DNA of 5,781 bases from DATIHF01 sp035480955 (GTDB lineage: Bacteria; Patescibacteriota; Microgenomatia; Woykebacterales; RBG-16-39-9b): positions 1 to 5,781 of the forward strand of contig DATIHF010000026.1 of the NCBI GenBank assembly GCA_035480955.1. The letters run 5' to 3'. Each line of letters begins with the position of its first letter. Positions within the stretch are counted from its first letter, which is position 1. Of this stretch, positions 1 through 5,641 are shown in pieces. Under the pieces are notes generated by a model. It worked only from the letters and a program-made list of their open reading frames with translations. It had not been told where the DNA came from and made no database searches. The position numbers and the translations under genes were made by a program.

Positions 1-272
1 TCTTCTTTGAGCATCGGAATTTTTTCAACCAACCCTTTTTGAATCAGAGCAAAGAGCTCTTTGAGTTCCGATTTTTCCCGTTCTTTCAGATTTTCTGTTG
101 AAAGCGCGTAGACTGTTAAAAAAGGAATTCCCAGCTTTACCGCCTCACGGACTACTCGATCAAGTGCTTCGACCCCTTGCTCGTGACCTTTCTCAGGCGC
201 CATCTTGTGTTGTTTCGCCCAACGGCGATTGCCGTCCATGATGATTGCAATGTGTTTAGGTTTTTGTGACAT
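1..272 (-). CDS. uppS: Undecaprenyl diphosphate synthase (isoprenyl transferase), N-terminal part
   Basis: Cis-prenyltransferase that condenses isopentenyl diphosphate units onto farnesyl diphosphate to make the C55 lipid carrier for peptidoglycan and other envelope polysaccharides; it acts at the cytoplasmic face of the membrane. Translation from the ATG whose complement ends at 272 gives 90 residues before the window edge, out of roughly 230-250 usual for the family. The first signature, IAIIMDGNRRWAK, is at residues 8-20, with the catalytic Asp13 and the diphosphate-binding Gly14-Asn15-Arg16-Arg17. Gly29-His30 follow. The second family block appears as ALSTEN at residues 56-61, where the usual form is AFSTENW, so Phe and Trp are both replaced by Leu. 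No Shine-Dalgarno sequence precedes the ATG. The gene is divergent from the Lon-like ATPase. The C-terminal half lies outside the window. The family assignment is very secure. Confidence 0.95.
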   Translation of the reverse strand, partial: MSQKPKHIAIIMDGNRRWAKQHKMAPEKGHEQGVEALDRVVREAVKLGIPFLTVYALSTENLKEREKSELKELFALIQKGLVEKIPMLKE

Positions 273-329
273 AAACTATATTATCCCAGAGATAGGCAAG
301 TTTGCTGCTAAAAGTGTAAAATAAAGACA
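273..329. promoter_or_regulatory. Divergent promoter region between uppS and the Lon-like ATPase
   Basis: This 57-bp gap must hold the start signals for two divergent genes. On the minus strand an extended -10 element, TGGGATAAT (GATAAT at 280-285), ends 7 bases before the uppS ATG. On the plus strand TAAAAT at 317-322 ends 7 bases before the ATPase ATG at 330. Neither has a recognisable -35 hexamer at 16-18 bp, and neither start has a Shine-Dalgarno sequence. With transcription beginning about 7 bases after a -10 box, both mRNAs would start at or next to the ATG, which suggests leaderless messages. The -10 matches are seen in the sequence; their use as promoters is inferred, and AT-rich chance matches are possible. 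Confidence 0.45.
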
Positions 330-1409
330 ATGCCTATAGCTGGTGAACCCCAAAATGAGGAGAAAGTCCTCCTTGAGATTCAAACTCTACTAGATAAACT
401 TGAGAAAGCGACTGTCCCGCCCAATCTCAAAGAAGAAACGAAAGAATCCCTCGTTCGTCTCAACCGGGCGATGCAACACGGCGTTTATCAACAAGAGTAC
501 GAACAAACCGCCAAATACGTCGAGTGGGTTTTGCGTATTCCTTGGACCAATGTTTCTCAGGACAATCTCGATATCAAAACTGCCAAAGATCTCCTCGATA
601 AAAGCCACTACGGACTCGAGTCTATCAAGAGCAGAATTTTGGAATATCTCTCGGTTTTGAAACTCCAGAGCGAAAAAGGAACCGCTCAAAAAATTAATTC
701 CCGAAACAATGTCATCTGCTTTGTTGGACTCCCCGGAACTGGAAAAACCTCTTTTGCGGCCTCCATTGCACAGAGTTTGGGCAGGAAATTTGGCCGTATT
801 CCGATGGGTGGCTTGAGCAACCCAATGGTTTTGCGCGGCCAACCGCGCGCTTTCCCTCAGGCAGAGCCGGGGGCAATAATCCGAACCTTAGCCCAGTGTG
901 GCACTAAAAACCCAGTCATCCTGCTTGATGAGATTGACTCAATCTCCGGCGGAGCAGAGAGTGACGTCATGGGAGTTTTACTCGAGCTTCTCGATCCAGA
1001 GCAAAACCAAGCTTTCACGGACTACTACATAAACTTTCCAGTGGATCTTTCTCAAGTCTTTTTCATCGCCTCAGCCAATCGAATGGGCAATATCACCTCT
1101 GCCGTGATGGACCGACTGGAAACGATCATCATGCCCCGCTACACGGACGAGGACAAGGTCGTGATCGCCCGCGACTACATCTACCCCCGAGAACTACAAA
1201 ACAGCGGGGTTGACCCTGCCAAAGTCAAATTTGCCCCTGATATTTGGCCCCGTGTCATCAAACCTTTTGGTTATGACATCGATATCCGCAATATTCAGAG
1301 AACCGTCAACGGAATGCTTCGTAAAGTAGCACGAAAAGTGGTGGAAGAAAATGTTCCCCTGGTGGAAATCAATGAACAAAACTACCGCGACTATTTACCT
1401 CAGTGGTGA
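330..1409 (+). CDS. Stand-alone Lon-type AAA+ ATPase without protease domain
   Basis: A 359-residue AAA+ ATPase whose closest recognisable relative is the ATPase module of Lon protease. Residues 20-72 match Lon's helical linker, ending in the typical YVEWVLRIPW (63-72), and DNLDIKTAKDLLDKSHYGLE (78-97) matches the start of the Lon AAA+ domain. Walker A is GLPGTGKT (133-140), Walker B VILLDE (196-201), sensor 1 Asn250, arginine finger Arg262 (in MDRLE), and sensor 2 probably Arg320 in DIRNIQR. The phrase LLDPEQNQAFTDYY (220-233) is near-diagnostic of Lon. Full Lon is about 800 residues; this protein lacks the substrate-binding N-domain and stops after the small helical AAA+ subdomain, so the Ser-Lys protease domain is absent. 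The flanking genes leave no room for missing parts, so this is an intact short gene. It probably forms an ATP-driven hexamer for unfolding or remodelling; its substrates and any partner protease are unknown. Confidence 0.88.
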   Translation: MPIAGEPQNEEKVLLEIQTLLDKLEKATVPPNLKEETKESLVRLNRAMQHGVYQQEYEQTAKYVEWVLRIPWTNVSQDNLDIKTAKDLLDKSHYGLESIKSRILEYLSVLKLQSEKGTAQKINSRNNVICFVGLPGTGKTSFAASIAQSLGRKFGRIPMGGLSNPMVLRGQPRAFPQAEPGAIIRTLAQCGTKNPVILLDEIDSISGGAESDVMGVLLELLDPEQNQAFTDYYINFPVDLSQVFFIASANRMGNITSAVMDRLETIIMPRYTDEDKVVIARDYIYPRELQNSGVDPAKVKFAPDIWPRVIKPFGYDIDIRNIQRTVNGMLRKVARKVVEENVPLVEINEQNYRDYLPQW

Positions 1410-1416
1410 TTTTCAA

Positions 1417-2262
1417 CTAGAAGTAGCTTTTGGGAATTGAATTTTTTTCGGCAAACTCTCTCTTACAACCTTCGGAGCAGAAATAATATCTTTTCCCCCG
1501 GTAGTCGATTTTGTGAGAGTGCTCTTTCATTTCCACTTGATTACCGCAATTTGGATCAGTCGCGAGTGTTTCGGAATTTTTAATACGCCCATCTTCCATC
1601 CAGAGAACTTTGTCGGCAATATCAATCAATCTTTGGTCGTGGGACACGATTACCACTGTCTTGCCCATGTTTTTGGCAACTGAACGCAAGAGTCTCATCA
1701 CGTCTTTACCCCTTCGCGAATCGAGATTGGCCGTGGGCTCATCAGCTAAAATCAGTTTTGGGTCGTTCGCCAGGGCTCGGGCGATGGAAACTCTTTGTTT
1801 TTCTCCACCGGAAAGTTTCTCTGGGATGAAATCAGCTCTTTGCGATAAATCAAAGTAATTTAGTAAGCCTTGGGCTTTTTTTGAGCCGATTGCCCGAGGG
1901 ACTCCGGCTAAACCAAGCGGAACTAAAACATTTTCAAAGGCAGTCAGATTTGAAAGTAAATTAAAAGCCTGAAAGACAAAGCCAATTTTGTGGCGACGGA
2001 GGTTGATTCTTTGTTTCTCACTCGCACCAACTATTTCTTCTCCATCAATGAAAATCTTCCCTCCAGTTGGCTTGAGTAGTGCCCCGGCCATGGTCACCAA
2101 AGTAGTTTTGCCGCTTCCCGAGGGGCCCATGATCAAAATTATCTCTCCACTGGAGGCTTCAAGGTCAATATTATCAACAGCTCTCACTTCGATGTCCCCA
2201 ACTCCATAGACTTTGGTCAGACCTTCTATTTTCAAAACAACTTTCTTCTCTAGTTCTTTCAT
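1417..2262 (-). CDS. ABC transporter ATPase (MacB/LolD type) with C-terminal YHS/TRASH metal-binding domain
   Basis: Cytoplasmic ATP-binding subunit that powers the FtsX-type permease encoded just upstream. Residues 8-230 form a typical MacB/LolD/FtsE-group nucleotide-binding domain: Walker A GPSGSGKT (46-53), Q-loop Gln98 in FVFQAFNLL, signature LSGGEKQR (150-157), Walker B LILADE (170-175), D-loop NLD (179-181) and H-loop His208. Family members usually end near residue 230. Here an extra segment at about 235-276 has Cys239 in DPNCG, then Cys262 and Cys266 in FCSEGC. The C-x22-C-x3-C spacing and the YRGKRYYFCSEGC phrase match the YHS/TRASH domain, a small heavy-metal-binding fold found on copper ATPases and metal regulators. 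The ATG is 2 bases after the permease stop codon, so translation is probably coupled. Metal sensing or metal cargo is inferred from the domain alone. Confidence 0.93.
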   Translation of the reverse strand: MKELEKKVVLKIEGLTKVYGVGDIEVRAVDNIDLEASSGEIILIMGPSGSGKTTLVTMAGALLKPTGGKIFIDGEEIVGASEKQRINLRRHKIGFVFQAFNLLSNLTAFENVLVPLGLAGVPRAIGSKKAQGLLNYFDLSQRADFIPEKLSGGEKQRVSIARALANDPKLILADEPTANLDSRRGKDVMRLLRSVAKNMGKTVVIVSHDQRLIDIADKVLWMEDGRIKNSETLATDPNCGNQVEMKEHSHKIDYRGKRYYFCSEGCKREFAEKNSIPKSYF

Positions 2263-2264
2263 GA

Positions 2265-3368
2265 TTAAGATTTAAAAACCAGCGCTGGATCAATACTGGC
2301 GATCCGACGCACTGGGATATAGCTTGCCACCAAACTCATAAAAATCGCTAGTCCAAAAACCAAGAGCAAATCAACTCCTCTGGTGTAGGTGACAAAAACT
2401 GGAACATAGTAGGGGATAATCCAAAGCAGCAGATAAGTCGCCGCTGTCCCCACTAGAAAGCCGATTAAACCGGAGAGGAGGGATTGCTCGAAGATTATCC
2501 GGTAGAGCTGACCATTGGACCCACCGAGGGCTTTAATGACCCCAAATTCTCGAGATTTTTCCACGGTTGCGGTGTAGATCGTCAAACCAATCACCGCAAT
2601 CCCGACTAGCACACTAATCAAAACCAACACAGTGATGATGGGCAGGAAAACTTCATCGATCACTCGGCGGTTTTTCTCCACAAACTCACTCGAAGTGAGA
2701 GCATCAACGCCAGCAATTTTTTTTATTTCATTCCTAACCGATGAGAGCTCGCCGTTTTTTACTTTAACTAAGTAATAATTAGTGATCCCTTGGGTGTGGA
2801 GGATTCTCTCTGCCTCCTCTGCTTTTACAAAAGAAAATTGAAAAAGGAACATATTCGCCCCTTTAGCAATACCCACAACTTTCAATTTCTCCCCAAAGAC
2901 ATCGATATAGTCTCCTAGTTCGAGTTTTCTTTTTTGGGCCAGGACTTTATCGATGACGATCTCCCCGTCTCCTGGTTTAGCCGTTCCAGAAACCAAATGC
3001 TGTGGTCCCGAGACTGGCTGATCAGTGTCAAAACCAACGATATAGGTACCGGTATCTTGGTTTTTGATTTTGAAATTCACCGGCCGACCAATAAATTTGT
3101 TAACCTCGGCTACTCCATCGATAACTTGGATCTTTTTCCCAACACTTTCGGGCAGGTAAGAAGCGCTGTTGGAAATATCCGCGGAACCGCTTTGGGTGAC
3201 CCAAAGGTCAGTATCAACGTGGGAAATATATTCACTAGATTTGATTTTCCAGCCTTGGTAAAGGGAGAGAATGATGAGGATGAGCATGACCGAAAAAGCC
3301 ACTCCGCCCACGGAAATGGCAAAGCGGGTTTTCTCACCGAGGAGATTTCGCAGGGCAATAGAAATCAT
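2265..3368 (-). CDS. FtsX/MacB-type ABC transporter permease
   Basis: Membrane subunit of the ABC transporter completed by the following ATPase gene. The 367 residues show the MacB/DevC/LolC layout: a first membrane helix at about 15-37, a large extracytoplasmic domain at about 38-238, then three helices at about 240-267, 290-318 and 333-352. The FtsX-family cytoplasmic loop lies between helices 2 and 3, with EKSREFGVIKALGGS at 270-284, the usual contact site for the ATPase. The C-terminus PVRRIASIDPALVFKS (352-367) is also typical of the family. Such permeases move cargo or lipids by mechanotransmission rather than through a classical channel. No MacA-like adaptor or outer-membrane partner gene is present here, in keeping with a single-membrane envelope or with partners encoded elsewhere. 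The start at MISIALRNLL is the family's usual beginning; no Shine-Dalgarno sequence precedes it. Substrate unknown. Confidence 0.92.
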   Translation of the reverse strand: MISIALRNLLGEKTRFAISVGGVAFSVMLILIILSLYQGWKIKSSEYISHVDTDLWVTQSGSADISNSASYLPESVGKKIQVIDGVAEVNKFIGRPVNFKIKNQDTGTYIVGFDTDQPVSGPQHLVSGTAKPGDGEIVIDKVLAQKRKLELGDYIDVFGEKLKVVGIAKGANMFLFQFSFVKAEEAERILHTQGITNYYLVKVKNGELSSVRNEIKKIAGVDALTSSEFVEKNRRVIDEVFLPIITVLVLISVLVGIAVIGLTIYTATVEKSREFGVIKALGGSNGQLYRIIFEQSLLSGLIGFLVGTAATYLLLWIIPYYVPVFVTYTRGVDLLLVFGLAIFMSLVASYIPVRRIASIDPALVFKS

Positions 3369-3378
3369 TAGTTATTTA

Positions 3379-3407
3379 ATTGTGCCTGAATTTGGGATTA
3401 GGATCAA
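3379..3407 (-). promoter_or_regulatory. Candidate sigma70-type promoter of the permease-ATPase pair
   Basis: On the minus strand TTGATC (3402-3407) is followed after 17 bp by CACAAT (3379-3384), each matching 4 of 6 consensus bases. The -10 box ends 10 bases before the permease ATG, so the predicted transcript starts within a few bases of the start codon. That fits the absence of a Shine-Dalgarno sequence. No terminator hairpin is visible between this gene and the upstream surface-protein gene, so read-through is an alternative or additional source of transcription. Confidence 0.4.
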
Positions 3408-3421
3408 GTTGAGGAGAAGCG

Positions 3422-4510
3422 TTAGCAGCGAGAGCCAAATTTCAATTTAATAACCCCCTGATCATAACTATCTATCACCCCATTAGCATCAAAATCGTAC
3501 CAGCGATTAAGATCGTTATCTGGATCCTGGCCAAGAAAGGTGTTAAATTTTGCCAGATCAACTAGATTTATTGCCCGACTGTCATCAAGGTCAGGTGGCC
3601 AACCTGGTCTCGCCCAAGTACCACTAGTCCCACAGGCAAGGTTGGGATCAGTCCCTAGATAGTTCTCGACTGCGTCCTTGAAACCATCTCCATCGGAATC
3701 CAGTGTGGTATGACCTTGAATTCTTCGCAAGATGGCGCTACTACCACTAACATTACCCGCAAGGTCAACAGCATTGACAAAAACTTTATACATTTTCTTT
3801 GCATCTGGCGTGAATGTATAAAAAGCATTAGTAATTACTGGTGGTGGGTTAGGGCCTCTTGATGCTCCCCCTGATATAATACTGCAGGCTCGATTACCGC
3901 AAGAGTTACCTTCCTCTGCAACATTTACATAATAACCCCTAATCCCAACATTATCGGTCGCAGCATTCCAAGCTACTGTAATCGCCGTAGGACTTATCGA
4001 ATAAAGCCTTAAGTTGGATGGGGCGGTTGGTGGTGTAGTATCCCCCCCAATCATAAAGGAAAAAGTACTTGAAGTAGTACAACCCCCATACCCAGGAGTA
4101 CAACCGACCTCCCAATAATAGACAATTCCATTTTGAAATCCGGGAAAGGCAGGGTAGCTGGCGCTTTTCCACCCACCCCAGTCTGCGGTAGTTCCGGGGA
4201 CGTCTTTGTACCAAGTTCCCGCATAAAAATTCGAATTCCCAGTTTTTAGATAAACACGATAGGAAGTCGTGTAACAGTAACAACTCCAGCTAAAGGTCGG
4301 TTGCTGTGTATTTATTGTTCCAACTGGAAGCAAGCCAGAGGGTTGTCCGGTCGCGGCCTGTGGGTTGAGTTGTCTGAGGGTGACGGCACTGAAGACTGTC
4401 AAAGGTATGGCCGCAAAAATTACAACAATCAAGATAAGGGAAAATTTATTGACTCTGTGGGCAGAATCTAGATGACCAAAACGGTCACTTAGCTTTTTCA
4501 GGGCAGACAT
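3422..4510 (-). CDS. Membrane-anchored surface protein with FN3-like and dockerin/EF-hand-like domains
   Basis: A 362-residue modular exported protein of unknown function. A basic cytoplasmic N-terminus (1-22) leads into one hydrophobic segment at about 23-45, acting as a signal anchor or an uncleaved signal peptide. Residues 60-155 look like a beta-sandwich (PTFSWSCYCY at 71-80, YYWEVGC at 131-137). Residues 159-262 form a recognisable fibronectin type III domain: TTPPTAPSNLRL, then TAITVAWNAATDNVGIRGY, with the late strand YKVFVNAVDLAGNVS. A calcium-type loop DSDGDGFKDAVE (271-282) follows. The C-terminus has two more dockerin-like loops at 307-318 and 339-350, each with acidic or Asn/Ser ligands at positions 1, 3, 5, 9 and 12 and followed by a short helix. 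The eight cysteines, probably partly paired as disulfides, all lie outside the membrane. Roles in adhesion or scaffolding are inferred. The start lacks a Shine-Dalgarno sequence but has a strong promoter just upstream. Confidence 0.85.
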   Translation of the reverse strand: MSALKKLSDRFGHLDSAHRVNKFSLILIVVIFAAIPLTVFSAVTLRQLNPQAATGQPSGLLPVGTINTQQPTFSWSCYCYTTSYRVYLKTGNSNFYAGTWYKDVPGTTADWGGWKSASYPAFPGFQNGIVYYWEVGCTPGYGGCTTSSTFSFMIGGDTTPPTAPSNLRLYSISPTAITVAWNAATDNVGIRGYYVNVAEEGNSCGNRACSIISGGASRGPNPPPVITNAFYTFTPDAKKMYKVFVNAVDLAGNVSGSSAILRRIQGHTTLDSDGDGFKDAVENYLGTDPNLACGTSGTWARPGWPPDLDDSRAINLVDLAKFNTFLGQDPDNDLNRWYDFDANGVIDSYDQGVIKLKFGSRC

Positions 4511-4521
4511 TTATTAATTTA

Positions 4522-4551
4522 ATTATGAATTATTGGAAATATGTTTGTCAA
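4522..4551 (-). promoter_or_regulatory. Strong sigma70-like promoter of the surface-protein gene
   Basis: Minus strand: a perfect -35 hexamer TTGACA (complement of 4546-4551), an 18-bp spacer, then CATAAT (complement of 4522-4527; 5 of 6 consensus). The -10 box ends 11 bases before the ATG at 4510. Transcription would start about 4 bases or fewer before the start codon, leaving no room for a ribosome binding site. This is the best promoter match in the window. Confidence 0.65.
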
Positions 4552-4624
4552 ATTTGCTTAAGTTTTAAGGCTGATTCTCAATCTGTTCCAATTTCGAGGA
4601 ATCGAGGCAGACACCTGTGGAGAT

Positions 4625-5425
4625 TTAAGAGGATAGTAGAACCGATTTTATTACTTCTTTGGTCGCTTGGGTATCTTTTACTTGAACATAATCTACTGGA
4701 GTTTTGGTGATGGCGTAATCGTTACCACCTTCGAAAATGGCATCACCAACAAAGAGCATATTTTCTATTTTTATCCCTAGATACTCTTCAATTTGGTGAA
4801 GCCCGTAGGCTTTATCAATACCTGGTTTCGTGATATCGATTGACGTGTAACCGGCAGCATGAACTTCTAGATTGGGTAACTCTTCTTGGAGCATTTTGGC
4901 AATTTTGAGTTTAAGTGGGGTGTTTTCATTCCTCCATTCATTTTTAAGTTCAACTCCTTTGTCACCTAAAACTTTGACAACATCCTGACCCAGTGCCGAC
5001 CAAGTGATTTGACTACCACGATTTTCAATAATTTTACCGTATGTTTTTTCCGGCTTGTACTCAACTTCTTTTAATACTTTGTCGAAAGCAGCCATAATTT
5101 TATCGACTTCTTCTTGGGAAAGCTTGTGGAAGTAAATTTGTTTCCACTCGCCATTTTCGTGTTTGTAAAAAGTGGTGGCTGTAGTGGGAAATAAAAAGAG
5201 ATTTTTTAAAGATTCATCTGGTACTTTTAAATTATCTAATAATTGTTCTTGGAAAAGTTCCATTTTACCACCGCCAATAACTGCTACTTTTTTAACGTTT
5301 AAAAGATCTTCAAGAAGTTTTGACATTTCTTGGTCTATAGTTGACTTGGTCGGGGCAAGTGTACCGTCAAGATCGAAGACGATTAGGTCCTTATTTTTTA
5401 TTTGTGATAGATCTGTAATTTGCAT
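4625..5425 (-). CDS. HAD-IIB family hydrolase, eukaryotic phosphomannomutase (PMM)-like
   Basis: Soluble HAD-superfamily enzyme of 266 residues (human PMM2 has 246). Motif I is FDLDGT (17-22) with nucleophile Asp18 and acid/base Asp20. Motif II is in VAVIGGG (47-53). The motif III lysine is Lys205 in KPGIDKAYGL, and motif IV is GDAIFEGGND (227-236), binding Mg. The order and spacing follow eukaryotic-type PMM: the cap stretch NRGSQITWSALGQ (135-147) lines up with human PMM2's RNGMLNVSPIGR block, and TSIDITKPGIDK with its ISFDVFPDGWDK. Arg136 matches PMM2 Arg123, but the position of Arg134 is Gln147 and the Arg141 position is not obviously kept. It may therefore be a sugar phosphatase or a mutase with altered substrate contacts. 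An AGGA sequence lies 10 bases before the ATG, and a promoter further upstream gives a short leader. HAD-IIB membership is secure; the exact reaction is not. Confidence 0.88.
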   Translation of the reverse strand: MQITDLSQIKNKDLIVFDLDGTLAPTKSTIDQEMSKLLEDLLNVKKVAVIGGGKMELFQEQLLDNLKVPDESLKNLFLFPTTATTFYKHENGEWKQIYFHKLSQEEVDKIMAAFDKVLKEVEYKPEKTYGKIIENRGSQITWSALGQDVVKVLGDKGVELKNEWRNENTPLKLKIAKMLQEELPNLEVHAAGYTSIDITKPGIDKAYGLHQIEEYLGIKIENMLFVGDAIFEGGNDYAITKTPVDYVQVKDTQATKEVIKSVLLSS

Positions 5426-5465
5426 GCGATGTTTATCCTAGCGTATCTCAAAATTGACTAAGAGT

Positions 5466-5494
5466 ATTATATTCGCGGAATATGTATTGATTAA
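5466..5494 (-). promoter_or_regulatory. Candidate promoter of the HAD-IIB gene
   Basis: Minus strand: a perfect TATAAT (complement of 5466-5471), with TTAATC (complement of 5489-5494; 3 of 6) 17 bp upstream. Predicted transcription starts near 5459, giving a leader of about 34 bases that contains AGGA at 5436-5439 before the ATG at 5425. Unlike the other genes here, this one would have a leader with a plausible ribosome binding site. The -35 box is weak. Confidence 0.5.
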
Positions 5495-5529
5495 GTTTTG
5501 TCATGGGAAAAGTATATCAAAAAAGCTTG

Positions 5530-5579
5530 AGAAAAAGAAAAAGACCGGCACTATGCCCCCGCAAACATAGTGTCGGTCT
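5530..5579 (-). terminator. Intrinsic (rho-independent) terminator, minus strand
   Basis: Inverted repeat with arms at 5542-5555 and 5566-5579: AGACCGGCACTATG against CATAGTGTCGGTCT, a 14-bp stem with a single G-T type mismatch and a 10-base loop. Read on the minus strand, the stem is followed at once by a T-rich run, TTTTCTTTTTCTC, the classic terminator arrangement. There is no T-run on the plus-strand side, so it works in one direction. It would stop transcription arriving from the right (the partial ORF) and insulate the HAD-IIB promoter. Confidence 0.8.
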
Positions 5580-5641
5580 GTACCAGCAGTGGCCAATCCC
5601 AGGAGGAGAAAAACCAACTGCGCGATACCAAAGAAAAACGG

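Larger units (their letters stand above)
5426..5641. other. Intergenic region right of the HAD-IIB gene
   Basis: This stretch holds the HAD-IIB leader and promoter and the minus-strand terminator. At 5580-5641 there are 62 bases, presumably the 3' untranslated part of the right-hand gene, in which I see no further signal. Plus-strand open frames starting at 5503 and 5570 run across the terminator hairpin, give Arg/Lys/Gln-rich low-quality proteins and are not credible genes. Confidence 0.6.

Noticed and set aside
390..842. 150-codon open frame on the minus strand inside the Lon-like gene.
   Set aside because: It is a shadow of a gene whose plus-strand product has all AAA+ motifs; the antisense protein has no recognisable features.
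330..1409. Possibility that the Lon-like gene is a pseudogene left from a truncated lon.
   Set aside because: All catalytic motifs are intact, the frame is clean, it has its own start signals, and no remnant of the missing domains is present on either side.
1407..1440. Possible TGA recoding as glycine, which would extend the Lon-like protein.
   Set aside because: The extension would run antisense through the ABC ATPase end with no Lon-like sequence, and the frame ends naturally after the AAA+ small subdomain.
2934..3371. 145-codon plus-strand open frame opposite the permease gene.
   Set aside because: It lies wholly antisense to a well-supported FtsX-type permease and has no family resemblance.
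4594..4607. Short tandem repeat TCGAGG-AA-TCGAGG, which also contains a TCGA palindrome.
   Set aside because: Too short to be an operator or terminator with confidence; a chance match is likely.
4525..4710. Plus-strand frame of 61 codons spanning the gap between the surface-protein and HAD genes.
   Set aside because: It starts inside the surface-protein promoter and runs antisense into the HAD gene's end; nothing in its product suggests a real protein.
5487..5518. Possible plus-strand promoter, TTGATT followed by TATATC.
   Set aside because: The spacer is 20 bp, outside the usual range, and no credible plus-strand gene lies downstream.
5601..5606. Perfect AGGAGG on the plus strand, resembling a Shine-Dalgarno site.
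   Set aside because: No ATG, GTG or TTG lies at a proper distance downstream with a credible frame, and the other genes here hardly use such sites.
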